The position numbers and the translations under genes were made by a program. A stretch of DNA of 55,316 bases from an uncultured Lachnospiraceae bacterium (lineage in GTDB: Bacteria; Bacillota; Clostridia; Lachnospirales; Lachnospiraceae). Within the stretch, counting starts at the first letter, position 1; every line of letters starts with the position of its first letter. The stretch covers positions 1-55,316 of the forward strand of contig CACWHK010000028.1 in the NCBI GenBank assembly GCA_902760755.1. Direction: 5' to 3'. Below are positions 26,895-35,349 of this stretch, piece by piece. The notes under the pieces are model-generated. The model had not been told where the DNA came from. It saw nothing but the letters and a program-made list of their open reading frames with translations, and did not search any database.

Positions 26895-27758
26895 TCAAGC
26901 CTTGTTTGCGGAACCGAAGACAGCTACGCGATCCTTAACCTCATCGCGGATAGCCTGTGCGCCGGGAGCCAGGAGCTTACGCGGGTCATAACCCTTGCCC
27001 TGCTGATCCTTGCCTTCCTCGATATACTTACGGGTTGCTGCTGCGAATACCAGCTGGCACTCGGTATTTACATTTACCTTAGCAACGCCCATGGAGATGG
27101 CCTTCTTGATCTGCTCATCCGGGATACCGGAACCACCGTGGAGAACCAGCGGAGTGTTGCCAACCTTCTCCTTCACTGCTGCCAGTGTATCGAAGGAAAG
27201 ACCTGCCCAGTTGTCCGGATACTTGCCGTGGATGTTACCGATACCGCAAGCCAGCATGGTTACGCCCAGTGCGTTCACTGCTGCACACTCTTCCGGATCA
27301 GCGCACTCACCTGCAGAGGTAACACCGTCTTCCTCACCGCCGATACCGCCAACCTCTGCCTCCAGGGAGATACCCTTCTCGTTGCAGATTGCTACCAGTT
27401 CCTTGGTCTTCTCGATATTCTCCTCCAGCGGAAGAGAGGAACCATCGAACATGATGGATGTGAAGCCTGCCTCGATACAAGCCTTAGCGCCTTCATAGGA
27501 GCCGTGATCCAGGTGCAGAGCAACCGGAACGGTGATGCCCAGAGACTCATCCATAGCCTTAACCATAGCAGATACGGTCTTGAAACCTGTCATGTACTTA
27601 CCTGCACCCTCGGATACACCAAGGATTACCGGTGTCTTCAGCTCTTCGCACTCAAGCAGGATGGACTTGGTCCACTCCAGGTTGTTGATGTTGAACTGAG
27701 CTACTGCGTAGCCACCCTCAACTGCCTTCTTCAGCATATCTGTAGCTGATACTAACAT
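26895..27758 (-). CDS. fba: Class II fructose-1,6-bisphosphate aldolase
   Basis: Glycolytic zinc aldolase splitting fructose-1,6-bisphosphate. The ATG at 27758 has GGAGG 7 nt before it and gives a 287-residue protein, a normal length. Family motifs include QFNINNLEWTK, the zinc/substrate segment HLDHGSYEGAKACIEAGFTS, MFDGSSLPLEEN, EAEVGGIGGEEDG, GNIHGKYP and LHGGSGIPD. It is monocistronic by layout: a promoter overlaps the end of the AAA+ gene and a terminator follows. Base composition looks like a highly expressed gene. The frame is open for 24 codons upstream but without a start signal. Confidence 0.97.
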   Translation of the reverse strand: MLVSATDMLKKAVEGGYAVAQFNINNLEWTKSILLECEELKTPVILGVSEGAGKYMTGFKTVSAMVKAMDESLGITVPVALHLDHGSYEGAKACIEAGFTSIMFDGSSLPLEENIEKTKELVAICNEKGISLEAEVGGIGGEEDGVTSAGECADPEECAAVNALGVTMLACGIGNIHGKYPDNWAGLSFDTLAAVKEKVGNTPLVLHGGSGIPDEQIKKAISMGVAKVNVNTECQLVFAAATRKYIEEGKDQQGKGYDPRKLLAPGAQAIRDEVKDRVAVFGSANKA

Positions 27759-27818
27759 ATGTCTACCTCCATTTGTAAAATATACATACGGCCCGTGGGC
27801 CATTACTAACCGTTTCCC

Positions 27819-27847
27819 ATTATAGTACACTTTCCGGCTTTACACAA
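27819..27847 (-). promoter_or_regulatory. Promoter of fba
   Basis: TTGTGT (27847-27842), 17 bp and TATAAT (27824-27819) on the minus strand, abutting the stop codon of the AAA+ gene. The leader carries a short GGCCC/GGGCC palindrome at 27790-27801. Confidence 0.65.
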
Positions 27848-29809
27848 TCAGTTTTTCGAGCGGACCCAGGACTCCGTAACGTCGTCCATGGTAAATGTCA
27901 TGATCTCCGCGCGGTCGATCTTCTCCTCCTTCGCCAGCCGGTTGGCCTGCCGCTCGATACAGCGCTCGAAGAAGTTCCGGACCTCACGTCCGTTTGCGAA
28001 GTGCTCCGCCTTCTGTTTCACCATGTTATGAAAATGTTCCTTCAGGTACGTCTTTGCCTGATCCGTCAGGTGATAATCCTGATCGGTGCACATGGTGGTG
28101 AAGATCTCATTTAACTCCTCATCCGAGTAATCCTCGAACTCGATAAACTTGCTGAACCGTGACCGAAGTCCCGGGTTGGACTCCAGGAACTCCTCCATGG
28201 GCTCCGAATATCCGGCAACGATCACCACGAAGCTGTCGCGGTCATCCTCCATCCGCTTCAGCAGGGTATCCACTGCCTCCTGACCGTAGTCCCCGTTCTC
28301 CTTCTGATTCGTCAGGGTGTAGGCCTCGTCGATAAAGAGCACACCACCCATGGCGCTGTCGATCACCTCGTTGGTCTTCTGTGCCGTCTGACCCACATAT
28401 CCTTCCACCAGACCTGCCCGGTCAACCTCCACCAGCTGTCCCTGGCTCACAACTCCAAGGGCCTTGTAGATCCTCGCCAGAAGACGGGCCACAGTGGTCT
28501 TGCCGGTTCCCGGATTCCCGGAGAATACCAGATGCATGGACATGGCGGGCTGCGCCAGTCCCATATCCTCCCGGATCTTCCGGATCCGGATCACATTGAT
28601 CAGATTGTTCAGATTCTTCTTCACGCCGGAGAGACCGATCAGATGATCCAGCTGATCCATCAGACCATCCAGCTCCCGGTCTGCCTCATACTCCTCCGGC
28701 TGCGGGTACGCCTCTGCAGCGCCTCTGCCCCGGACTCCCAGCTCTCCCCGGAAGCTGTCCCGCTCCGCTGCCGGATTCTTCGCATTCCTTGCGGCGGTAT
28801 TCCGGACGCCGGAGCCTCCGGAGCTGCAGACACTGCCCGCTGCACTGCCCTTCCCCTCCGGGAAGTCGATTCCTCCGGGACGCACATCCTCTGCGTCGGG
28901 ATAAGGACTTGCATCGATACACCAGGGTGCCTCGGGCCTTGGCGGATCATCCTCGAAATAGGAAGCCGCATGGGTAAGATCCACGGAGGTATCCGGCATC
29001 TCACTCTTCATCCCCGGGATTCCGAAGGTGGGATCACCCTTCCCCCCTCTCCGGTAGGGATCCTGGGTATAGTAAAGCCCGTGCTTCTTCAGGTAATCAT
29101 TCATCATGGTGATATAGTCCGTCAGCCGCTGGATCTCCACGTCACTGACACCACCGAAGGCGATATACTCCAGCCCCAGATCCCGGAAGGTATTCACCAG
29201 AAACCGGGACATGGACATGGAAGAATCCTTGGGCCGGACCCGTCCGGACAGATCATCCCGCACAAAGTAGATGAGGGATGTGGGTATTTTCCGTAAAATG
29301 TCGGGACCGAGGCTGTTCTCATTCCGAAGCTGGAAGAACCGCTTCGGGGTAATGTTGATGCCCAGCAGTTCATTTACCATGGCAACCTGACGGATGGGAT
29401 CCGCACTGTCCGGGTCATGCAGGTAACCGAGGAAGGTAAGATAATCTCCCTGCAGACGCTCCGAAAGCCGCACCATGGCCTCCTTCGGGTAGACACTGCC
29501 CCGCCGGTCGTTGATCTCATTCGCGTAGGCAAGAGAGCTGCTGATGGCGTAAGCCGTATTGATATCCGGAGGTGCATCCTGGGGATACGGACCGCCCTGA
29601 TTGGGATACCCCTGATTCGGGTAGCCCTGGTTGGGATAACCCATCCCCTGACCCGGATACCCCTGGTTGGGATACCCCTGATTCGAATACTGACGGTACA
29701 TGGAGTCAGCAAAATAATCCTCTCTGGCTCGGGCACCGGATGCAAACTGATCCGACGCCATGAGAGAATCCGCAAGATATCCGAATAAACTTCTTCTCCA
29801 ATATGTCAT
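27848..29809 (-). CDS. AAA+ ATPase, CbxX/SpoVK-like, with repeat-rich N-terminus
   Basis: 653 residues. The C-terminal 250 residues are a CbxX/CfqX-type AAA+ module: VFSGNPGTGKTTVARLLAR (Walker A near residue 430), VEGYVGQTAQKTNEV, GVLFIDEAYTL (Walker B) and SRFSKFIEFEDYS with the arginine finger region. Residues 41-73 are YPNQG tandem repeats. Residues 80-265 form an uncharacterised helical domain, and 270-400 is a low-complexity linker rich in Gly, Pro, Ala and Ser. Relatives act as unfoldase-type chaperones in rubisco activation, spore formation or type VII secretion. None of those partners is in the window. It follows the HAD gene by 46 bp. Confidence 0.82.
   Translation of the reverse strand: MTYWRRSLFGYLADSLMASDQFASGARAREDYFADSMYRQYSNQGYPNQGYPGQGMGYPNQGYPNQGYPNQGGPYPQDAPPDINTAYAISSSLAYANEINDRRGSVYPKEAMVRLSERLQGDYLTFLGYLHDPDSADPIRQVAMVNELLGINITPKRFFQLRNENSLGPDILRKIPTSLIYFVRDDLSGRVRPKDSSMSMSRFLVNTFRDLGLEYIAFGGVSDVEIQRLTDYITMMNDYLKKHGLYYTQDPYRRGGKGDPTFGIPGMKSEMPDTSVDLTHAASYFEDDPPRPEAPWCIDASPYPDAEDVRPGGIDFPEGKGSAAGSVCSSGGSGVRNTAARNAKNPAAERDSFRGELGVRGRGAAEAYPQPEEYEADRELDGLMDQLDHLIGLSGVKKNLNNLINVIRIRKIREDMGLAQPAMSMHLVFSGNPGTGKTTVARLLARIYKALGVVSQGQLVEVDRAGLVEGYVGQTAQKTNEVIDSAMGGVLFIDEAYTLTNQKENGDYGQEAVDTLLKRMEDDRDSFVVIVAGYSEPMEEFLESNPGLRSRFSKFIEFEDYSDEELNEIFTTMCTDQDYHLTDQAKTYLKEHFHNMVKQKAEHFANGREVRNFFERCIERQANRLAKEEKIDRAEIMTFTMDDVTESWVRSKN
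29591..29689 (-). repeat. Coding tandem repeat (YPNQG units)
   Basis: Degenerate 15-bp units encode about six copies of YPNQG in the N-terminus of the AAA+ protein. Low-complexity tracts of this kind change copy number easily. Confidence 0.75.
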
Positions 29810-29826
29810 AGTGTAAACCCCACAGA

Positions 29827-29853
29827 GAGATTCTTCGCTCTGCCCGAAGGATC
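29827..29853. repeat. REP-like palindrome
   Basis: GAGATTCTTCG and CGAAGGATC arms around a 7-nt centre, matching the end of the REP core seen elsewhere in the window. It fills the gap between the AAA+ and HAD genes. Confidence 0.5.
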
Positions 29854-29855
29854 CC

Positions 29856-30539
29856 TTACGCTTTTTGTTCTAAATACTCTATCACATCATTCAGCGATCC
29901 GAGGATCACCTCCGCCTTCTCCTGCATCTCCTCGTTGGCAGGCAGAAGGTCCGGTACCATGATCGGATGCATCCCTGCAGCCCCGGCCGCATTGATTCCG
30001 TTGTAGGAATCCTCGATCACATAACAGGTTGCAGGCTCTGCTCCGAGCAGCTCCGCTGCCCGAAGGAAGATGTCCGGTGCCGGCTTGCTCCGGGTCACCT
30101 GGTCTCCTCCCACGACCACATCAAAGTTCTGCAGCAGTCCCGCGTCATCCAGCTCTCCGGTCAGAACCGCGGTTTTGGTGGAGGACGCAAGTGCGATCCG
30201 GTAGCCCTTTTCCTTAAGATAAGCAAAGAGCTCATGCACTCCCGGCTTGATCATATGCTTTCCGTCACCGAACCGCTCCATGAAGACCTTCATGGAATCC
30301 TTGAAATAGTCCTCAATGGGGAAATCCTCCCCGTAGGTATCCAGGATGGTCCGCCGTGTGATGGCGCTGGTCACCCCGATACACCGGTGACAGAGGGCTT
30401 CCACCTCCTCATCGGTTCCCATATGGTACTTCTCCGAAACCGCCTTGCAGCAGTCGATATACAGCTGCTCCGTATCAAAGATCACACCGTCCATATCGAA
30501 GATCACGGACGGCAGTGCATTTATTTCCGAAGTTGACAC
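29856..30539 (-). CDS. HAD hydrolase, beta-phosphoglucomutase/PGP-like
   Basis: 227-residue haloacid dehalogenase family phosphatase or phosphomutase. Motif I is VIFDMDGVIFDTE (nucleophile and acid Asp), motif II is ALASSTK, and motifs III/IV are KPAPDIFLRAAELLG and VIEDSYNGINAAGAAGM. The cap region is the helical type 1 cap. The start is a GTG at 30539 with a poorly spaced GAAGAAGAG; no better in-frame start is seen. It lies between the nucleosidase-like and AAA+ genes on the same strand. Substrate unknown; sugar phosphates are typical. Confidence 0.88.
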   Translation of the reverse strand: MSTSEINALPSVIFDMDGVIFDTEQLYIDCCKAVSEKYHMGTDEEVEALCHRCIGVTSAITRRTILDTYGEDFPIEDYFKDSMKVFMERFGDGKHMIKPGVHELFAYLKEKGYRIALASSTKTAVLTGELDDAGLLQNFDVVVGGDQVTRSKPAPDIFLRAAELLGAEPATCYVIEDSYNGINAAGAAGMHPIMVPDLLPANEEMQEKAEVILGSLNDVIEYLEQKA

Positions 30540-30627
30540 CTCTTCTTCTCCCTTCTGTCAAAGGATTCACGGATTTCACCAGGTTGATCGGAATTCCGCT
30601 GAATCCGGAACAGGCTCCGCACACCTC

Positions 30628-31302
30628 CTACAGCACCTGCAGAACCTCCCGCAGCATACCGAAGGCCAGATTGGCACTGCGGACTACATTTGTATTGAAA
30701 TCACCGCCATCCCCCTCGAAGGTATCACTGATGCACTTGATGGAAAGGCAGCGAACCCCGTTGGTAAGGCAGATCCGCGCGATGGCTGCGATCTCCATGT
30801 CACAGATCTGACAGCCGAGCGACGCCAGCGCCTGCTTATCCTCCGTCTCTTCCACAAACCGGTCCCCGCTGGCAACCGCCACGGTCCGGACCGAGGGAAG
30901 CTTCTCCAGCACCAGCTCCCGAAGCCCGGCATCCGTCGGGATGAACTCGTCCTCGTACTCCTCATACTGATGCTTCTTCACCGGATCGATGGGAGATACA
31001 TCATAATCATAATTGCAGACCTTCTCCACCAGGAAGAGGTCCTCCACCCGAAGGCCCGGAACGATGGCTCCGGCCACGCCGAAGTTGATCACAACCTCAC
31101 AACCGGTATGGGTGATCAGCAGCTGGGTTGCCGCTGCCGCGTCGATCTTTCCGTAACCGGACAGCACCGCGGATATCTCGTGGCCGTACATTTCCGTGCG
31201 GTAGATCACTCTTCCGCCGATCTTTTCCTCCGTGATCTTGGAACCGCTTTCCAAAAAGGACTTCAGTTCTCTCTGAATCGCAATAATGATACCGATCTTC
31301 AT
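30628..31302 (-). CDS. 5'-methylthioadenosine/S-adenosylhomocysteine nucleosidase-like protein
   Basis: 224 residues with the phosphorylase/nucleosidase fold: the IGIIIAIQREL opening, VINFGVAGAI, the SGDRF and DMEIAAIARICLTNGV catalytic segments, and KCISDTF. In MTAN the active-site Glu and Asp lie in such MEAAA and SD motifs; here they read DMEIAA and ISDTF, so catalysis is plausible. The enzyme would recycle methylthioadenosine and S-adenosylhomocysteine. The gene is divergent from vanZ-like at 31434, with about 130 bp between them. Confidence 0.85.
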   Translation of the reverse strand: MKIGIIIAIQRELKSFLESGSKITEEKIGGRVIYRTEMYGHEISAVLSGYGKIDAAAATQLLITHTGCEVVINFGVAGAIVPGLRVEDLFLVEKVCNYDYDVSPIDPVKKHQYEEYEDEFIPTDAGLRELVLEKLPSVRTVAVASGDRFVEETEDKQALASLGCQICDMEIAAIARICLTNGVRCLSIKCISDTFEGDGGDFNTNVVRSANLAFGMLREVLQVL

Positions 31303-31350
31303 AATGTATATCCTTCCTTCATTCGTTTCGTATTCTTTTTCATCTCCGGA

Positions 31351-31379
31351 TTGTATTTTTCCGTCCGGTATGGTACATT
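31351..31379 (+). promoter_or_regulatory. Promoter of the VanZ-like gene
   Basis: TTGTAT, 17 bp and TACATT face the plus-strand gene. A 7-bp hairpin (TCAGGCC/GGCCTGA, 31387-31409) lies in the short leader. Confidence 0.5.
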
Positions 31380-31433
31380 CTATATCTCAGGCCGAATTGT
31401 GGGGCCTGATAAGAATCGCGGAAAGGAAGCGCC

Positions 31434-31988
31434 ATGTGGACATTTTTACACAATCCCATAGTTCCCATCGCAAATGATCAGGTCTGGACTCTCTTCCCCG
31501 GCTCCGACGGAGGCGTGGAGGTTCTGATGTCCCTTGGCTTTATCGTACTATCCATCATCCTGCTGAAGCTTACGAAGAAGCGTTCCGTCCTGTGGCTGAT
31601 CACAGGCATCTACCTCTTCGCGGTAATCTTCTTTACCATGCTGGTGCGTACCCGCAGCCAGGAGGCCGTCACCTTCCTTACACCCTTCCAGACCATTCGG
31701 AACGCCATCGGCTGGAACGACGGCTTCACGATACTCAGCCGTACCAATCTCTATCAGGTGATTGCAAATGTACTGCTCTTCCTTCCCCTTGGCTACCTGC
31801 TTCCGCGGCTGTTCCGGCCCATGCGGCACTGGTATTCCACCATCCCCGTGGGGCTTCTCGGGTCTCTTGCCATCGAGACGACACAGCTGATCACCCATCT
31901 CGGATGCTTCGATGTAGATGACCTCATAACCAACACCATAGGTGCTGCCATCGGGTTCCTCATCTACCGTTTAATCCTCAGAAAATAG
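31434..31988 (+). CDS. VanZ-like family membrane protein
   Basis: 184 residues with four membrane segments (about residues 30-45, 53-72, 103-123 and 132-180 region) and the VanZ family features NVLLFLPLGYLLP and SLAIETTQLITHLGCFDVDDLITNTIGA, where the acidic residues are conserved. VanZ proteins reduce sensitivity to teicoplanin or other lipoglycopeptides, but most family members have no proven role. AAAGGAAG precedes the ATG. The gene is alone on the plus strand with a strong palindromic terminator. Confidence 0.9.
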   Translation: MWTFLHNPIVPIANDQVWTLFPGSDGGVEVLMSLGFIVLSIILLKLTKKRSVLWLITGIYLFAVIFFTMLVRTRSQEAVTFLTPFQTIRNAIGWNDGFTILSRTNLYQVIANVLLFLPLGYLLPRLFRPMRHWYSTIPVGLLGSLAIETTQLITHLGCFDVDDLITNTIGAAIGFLIYRLILRK

Positions 31989-32010
31989 TATCATAAATAG
32001 AGGAAACTAG

Positions 32011-32048
32011 CAAGACGCGCCGCCCCGAATTCGGGACGGCGCGTCTTG
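32011..32048. terminator. Long palindromic terminator between vanZ-like and glnN
   Basis: A 38-bp near-perfect palindrome (CAAGACGCGCCG and CGGCGCGTCTTG arms with CCCGAATTCGGG in the middle) followed on the plus strand by ATTTTA. It serves the VanZ-like gene and possibly the convergent glutamine synthetase gene. A second small hairpin (GTGCG/CGCAC) lies near 32082-32096. Confidence 0.75.
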
Positions 32049-32131
32049 ATTTTACGTCGTTGGCTCTGCGCCGGTGCCGTGCGCTTCGCGCACGCGGTCC
32101 GTTCGTCGCCGGGCTGGCTCGTCACTCGCTC

Positions 32132-34234
32132 TCACTGTACAGAGAATAATAGTTTTCCGTAGCTCGGGTAGGGCCAGTACTTTGCGGAGGTGAGCATTTC
32201 CGCTGCATCCACATAGCCACGCAGGGTGGACATGCAGGGAAGCAGCTCATCCCGTACGGTATTGGCACTGTCGAAGATATCCTTGCAGCTCTTCAGATTC
32301 TCAAGGGCCTGCTCCAGAGCCTCCACGGAGGTGAGGATGTTATCCGTCAGATCCGTCAGCTTCTCGATGGTGGAGATCTCATACCGGCACTTCAGCGTAG
32401 CGCTGACGGACTTCATGGAGTCCACGGCACGGGACAGGGTGTAGAGGTACTCCTCGATAGCCGGCAGGTAATCCTTCCGGACCATATCCACCATGGTAAG
32501 TCCCTCGATGTTCACGGTCTTTACGTAGTTCTCCAGCATGATCTCGCAGCGGGAATGGATCTCCGCCTCGTTGAACACCTTATGCCGGATCAGCATCTCC
32601 ATATTCTTCTTATCCAGAAGCTTCGGCATGGCGTCCGCGGTGGTCTTCAGGTTGGACAGGCCGCGCACCTCTGTGGCTTCCTTCACCCACTCCTCACCGT
32701 AGCCGTTGCCGTCGAAGAGGATCCGCTCATGCTCCAGGATCACACGCTTGATCAGATCATGCAGTGCCACCTGGAAGTCCTCCGCCTTCTCCAGCTCATC
32801 CGCATACTGCCGGAGGCTCTCGGCCACGGCTGCATTCAGCATGATGTTGGCGCAGGCGATGCTGTTGGAGGAACCGAGGGAACGGAACTCAAACTTATTT
32901 CCCGTAAATGCAAAGGGTGACGTACGGTTCCGGTCCGTGGTATCACGGGAGAACCTGGGCAGGGCATGCACGCCCAGCTTCATCTGTACCTTTTCGATGC
33001 CCGCGTAGGGAGTATCGTTCTTGATGGCATTCAGGATTCCGGTCAGCTCTTCGCCAAGGAAGACGGAAATGATGGCCGGAGGTGCTTCATTTGCGCCAAG
33101 ACGGTGATCATTGCCTGCCGTCGCAACGGAAAGACGGAGCAGATCCTGATAATCATCCACGGCCTGGATCACGGCGCAGAGGAACAAGAGGAACTGTGCA
33201 TTCTCATAGGGCGTCTCCCCCGGAGAAAGCAGGTTCACACCGGTATCCGTGGAAACCGACCAGTTGTTATGCTTGCCGGAGCCATTCACCCCTGCGAAGG
33301 GCTTCTCGTGCAGCAGGCAGACCATGCCATGGCGCTTAGCCACCTTCTGCATGATCTCCATGGTCAGCTGGTTATGATCCGCAGCCACATTTGTTGTGGT
33401 ATAAATGGGGGCCAGCTCGTGCTGAGCCGGAGCCACCTCGTTATGCTCGGTCTTCGCCAGGATACCCAGCTTCCAGAGCTCGAGGTCCAGCTCCTCCATG
33501 AACCGGGTTACACGGGGCTTGATCACACCGAAGTAGTGATCATCCATCTCCTGTCCCTTGGGAGGACGGCAGCCGAACAGGGTCCGTCCGGTATATACCA
33601 GGTCCGTCCGCTTCTCGAACATCTTCTGATCGATCAGGAAGTATTCCTGCTCCGGACCCACGCTGGTCTTTACATAGTGTACATCATCATTGCCGAAGAG
33701 CCGGAGCACCCGGAGTGCCTGACGGTTCACGGCCTGCATGGAACGAAGCAGCGGTGTCTTCTTATCCAGTGCCTCTCCGGAATAAGAGCAGAACGCCGTG
33801 GGGATGCAGAGGGTATGATCCTTGATGAAGGCATAGGAGGTAGGGTCCCACGCGGTGTAGCCTCTTGCCTCGAAGGTAGCCCGAAGACCGCCTGAGGGGA
33901 AGGAGGATGCATCCGGCTCGCCCTTGATCAGCTCCTTGCCGGAGAACTCCATGATCACGCTGCCATCCTTGGACGGGGTGATAAAGCTGTCATGCTTCTC
34001 CGCGGTCATACCGGTCAGCGGCTGGAACCAGTGGGTATAATGGGTTGCCCCATGCTCCATGGCCCATTCCTTCATCTCATCTGCCACTGCCTCAGCCACC
34101 TTCTCGTCCAGACGCACATTTTCGTCGATGGTCTTCCGAAGGGATGTATAAACCTCCGCTGACAGTCTGGCTCTCATCTCCCGGTCATCAAACACCAGAG
34201 AACCGAAGAGCTCGGGTACATTTGTCTTCTCCAT
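32132..34234 (-). CDS. glnN: Type III glutamine synthetase
   Basis: ATP-dependent glutamine formation from glutamate and ammonia, the main assimilation route. The ATG at 34234 (AGGAGG 6 nt upstream) gives 700 residues, the usual GSIII size and much longer than GSI. Motifs include [32 protein letters not shown]-type text (here [17 protein letters not shown]), [29 protein letters not shown] and [10 protein letters not shown]. It is monocistronic. GSIII is common in Bacteroidetes and Clostridia, which fits the rest of the window. Confidence 0.97.
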   Translation of the reverse strand: MEKTNVPELFGSLVFDDREMRARLSAEVYTSLRKTIDENVRLDEKVAEAVADEMKEWAMEHGATHYTHWFQPLTGMTAEKHDSFITPSKDGSVIMEFSGKELIKGEPDASSFPSGGLRATFEARGYTAWDPTSYAFIKDHTLCIPTAFCSYSGEALDKKTPLLRSMQAVNRQALRVLRLFGNDDVHYVKTSVGPEQEYFLIDQKMFEKRTDLVYTGRTLFGCRPPKGQEMDDHYFGVIKPRVTRFMEELDLELWKLGILAKTEHNEVAPAQHELAPIYTTTNVAADHNQLTMEIMQKVAKRHGMVCLLHEKPFAGVNGSGKHNNWSVSTDTGVNLLSPGETPYENAQFLLFLCAVIQAVDDYQDLLRLSVATAGNDHRLGANEAPPAIISVFLGEELTGILNAIKNDTPYAGIEKVQMKLGVHALPRFSRDTTDRNRTSPFAFTGNKFEFRSLGSSNSIACANIMLNAAVAESLRQYADELEKAEDFQVALHDLIKRVILEHERILFDGNGYGEEWVKEATEVRGLSNLKTTADAMPKLLDKKNMEMLIRHKVFNEAEIHSRCEIMLENYVKTVNIEGLTMVDMVRKDYLPAIEEYLYTLSRAVDSMKSVSATLKCRYEISTIEKLTDLTDNILTSVEALEQALENLKSCKDIFDSANTVRDELLPCMSTLRGYVDAAEMLTSAKYWPYPSYGKLLFSVQ

Positions 34235-34318
34235 AGTATGCCTCCTGTTGCATGTGCAAAGCCCGGGGGCTTGCACTTAACTTTCTTAATTTCATGCATG
34301 GTCAAATAACTGTTCACC

Positions 34319-34347
34319 ATGATACAACAATTAATTTTGTTTTGCAA
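34319..34347 (-). promoter_or_regulatory. Promoter of glnN
   Basis: TTGCAA (34347-34342), 17 bp and TATCAT (34324-34319) on the minus strand give a leader of about 80 nt. Confidence 0.6.
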
Positions 34348-34412
34348 TTGTGACATTTCACACTTATGCGCGGGAATTTCATACATTGATGGGCAAAGTG
34401 TATGATTTCGTT

Positions 34413-34440
34413 TTGAAAATGTACCGTTTTATGATATAGT
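34413..34440 (+). promoter_or_regulatory. Promoter of the two small membrane protein genes
   Basis: TTGAAA (34413-34418), 16 bp and TATAGT (34435-34440) with an upstream TG, forming an extended -10 box. Confidence 0.6.
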
Positions 34441-34485
34441 TGAGATAGATTCTTTATGGGAACCACAGAAAAGGGGGGTTTTACT

Positions 34486-34914
34486 ATGGCATGTTTTCTG
34501 GTTCCGGCAGCGGAAGCTGTTGTAACAACCATTGTAACTAAGGTAATGCAGAAGAAGGAGAAATCCTCGGCGAAGCAGGCTGAGCAGGTATCTGTTCAGG
34601 TGGACGAGGCAACCGTGGAGACCGCTGAGCGTCTTCCCTTCTCCTCCAAGATGAAATGGCTGAACCGTCTCCTCTGGGGAGGCTCCGGGCTGCTGGCCTT
34701 CGAGCATCTCTGGCACGGAGAGATCACGCCCTGGTTCCCGTTCCTTACGGCAGCGGAAAACCCGGAGGATCTTTCGGAAATGTTCAACGAAATGTCCACC
34801 GTGGGTGTCACCATGGCCATCCTTGTCACCGCAGTCTGGGGCTGCATGGTAGCCGTCTCCTCCGTGATGGAGAAGCGCGCCATCGTAAGCGAACCCGAAA
34901 CGGAAAAGAATTAG
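34486..34914 (+). CDS. Small conserved-type membrane protein of unknown function
   Basis: 142 residues starting MACFLVPAAEAVV; the ATG at 34486 has an AGGGGGG ribosome-binding site, while the open frame upstream lacks one. It has a first hydrophobic stretch (residues 4-18), a Lys/Glu/Ala-rich region, a membrane segment near residues 58-75 (LLWGGSGLLAFEHLW) and another near 102-122 (VGVTMAILVTAVWGCMVAV). No family recognised. It is followed 10 bp later by another small membrane protein, and the pair shares one promoter and terminator, suggesting a two-component membrane complex. Confidence 0.72.
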   Translation: MACFLVPAAEAVVTTIVTKVMQKKEKSSAKQAEQVSVQVDEATVETAERLPFSSKMKWLNRLLWGGSGLLAFEHLWHGEITPWFPFLTAAENPEDLSEMFNEMSTVGVTMAILVTAVWGCMVAVSSVMEKRAIVSEPETEKN

Positions 34915-34924
34915 GAGGCCTGCC

Positions 34925-35242
34925 ATGACATTGCTTATTACCGTATTTGCTGCTGTGATCAGTACCGTGATCTGGTACCGCAGAAACCCGGAGGATGACA
35001 TGAAGGTCGGCGTACTCTGCTGGCTCTTCTGGGGCGCATCCCTCATGTGGCTGGTGGATGCGATCTTCGAATATAAGGAGCTGGGAGCTGAGTACTTCTC
35101 TCCCTCCCTGAAGGATATGCTGAATGACAGCTTCCTCGGACTTTCCGTCGTGGCCCTGGCCCTGATCATCTGGCTGATCGTCCTTCTGATCAAGGATCCG
35201 AGAGGCAGAGTTCGCCGGGCACTGTTCAAGAAGACCAACTAA
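34925..35242 (+). CDS. Small membrane protein of unknown function, partner of the preceding gene
   Basis: 105 residues with three predicted membrane helices (about 2-17, 28-46 and 70-90) separated by short charged loops, and a basic C-terminus (PRGRVRRALFKK). TAGGAGG precedes the ATG at 34925. No family recognised. It is co-transcribed with the previous gene; a strong terminator follows. Confidence 0.72.
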   Translation: MTLLITVFAAVISTVIWYRRNPEDDMKVGVLCWLFWGASLMWLVDAIFEYKELGAEYFSPSLKDMLNDSFLGLSVVALALIIWLIVLLIKDPRGRVRRALFKKTN

Positions 35243-35249
35243 GATGGTG

Positions 35250-35281
35250 GCGGTCCTCAGGCTCTGAGGGCCGCTCTTTTT
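35250..35281 (+). terminator. Intrinsic terminator
   Basis: GCGG-T-CCTCAG and CTGAGG-G-CCGC arms (a single T-G step in the stem) with a 3-nt loop, followed by TCTTTTT. Confidence 0.9.
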
Positions 35282-35290
35282 ACATGTATC

Positions 35291-35333
35291 ACCGGAGACA
35301 TGCCACAGTTTATGGATCCATGTAAGCTCCGGT
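35291..35333 (+). promoter_or_regulatory. Hairpin in the larB leader
   Basis: ACCGGAG/CTCCGGT and ACATG/CATGT form a 12-bp stem with a 3-nt bulge and a 16-nt loop, ending about 16 nt before the larB start. It has no T-tract. Possible roles are translational control or RNA stability. No -35/-10 pair could be assigned for larB between this hairpin and the terminator before it. Confidence 0.4.
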
Positions 35334-35349
35334 CGGGAAAGGAAGTTCC

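Noticed and set aside
32049-32131. Further structured element after the vanZ-like gene
   Set aside because: It has one small hairpin but no similarity to the 171-bp repeat or the REP-like family, and can be ordinary terminator-proximal sequence.
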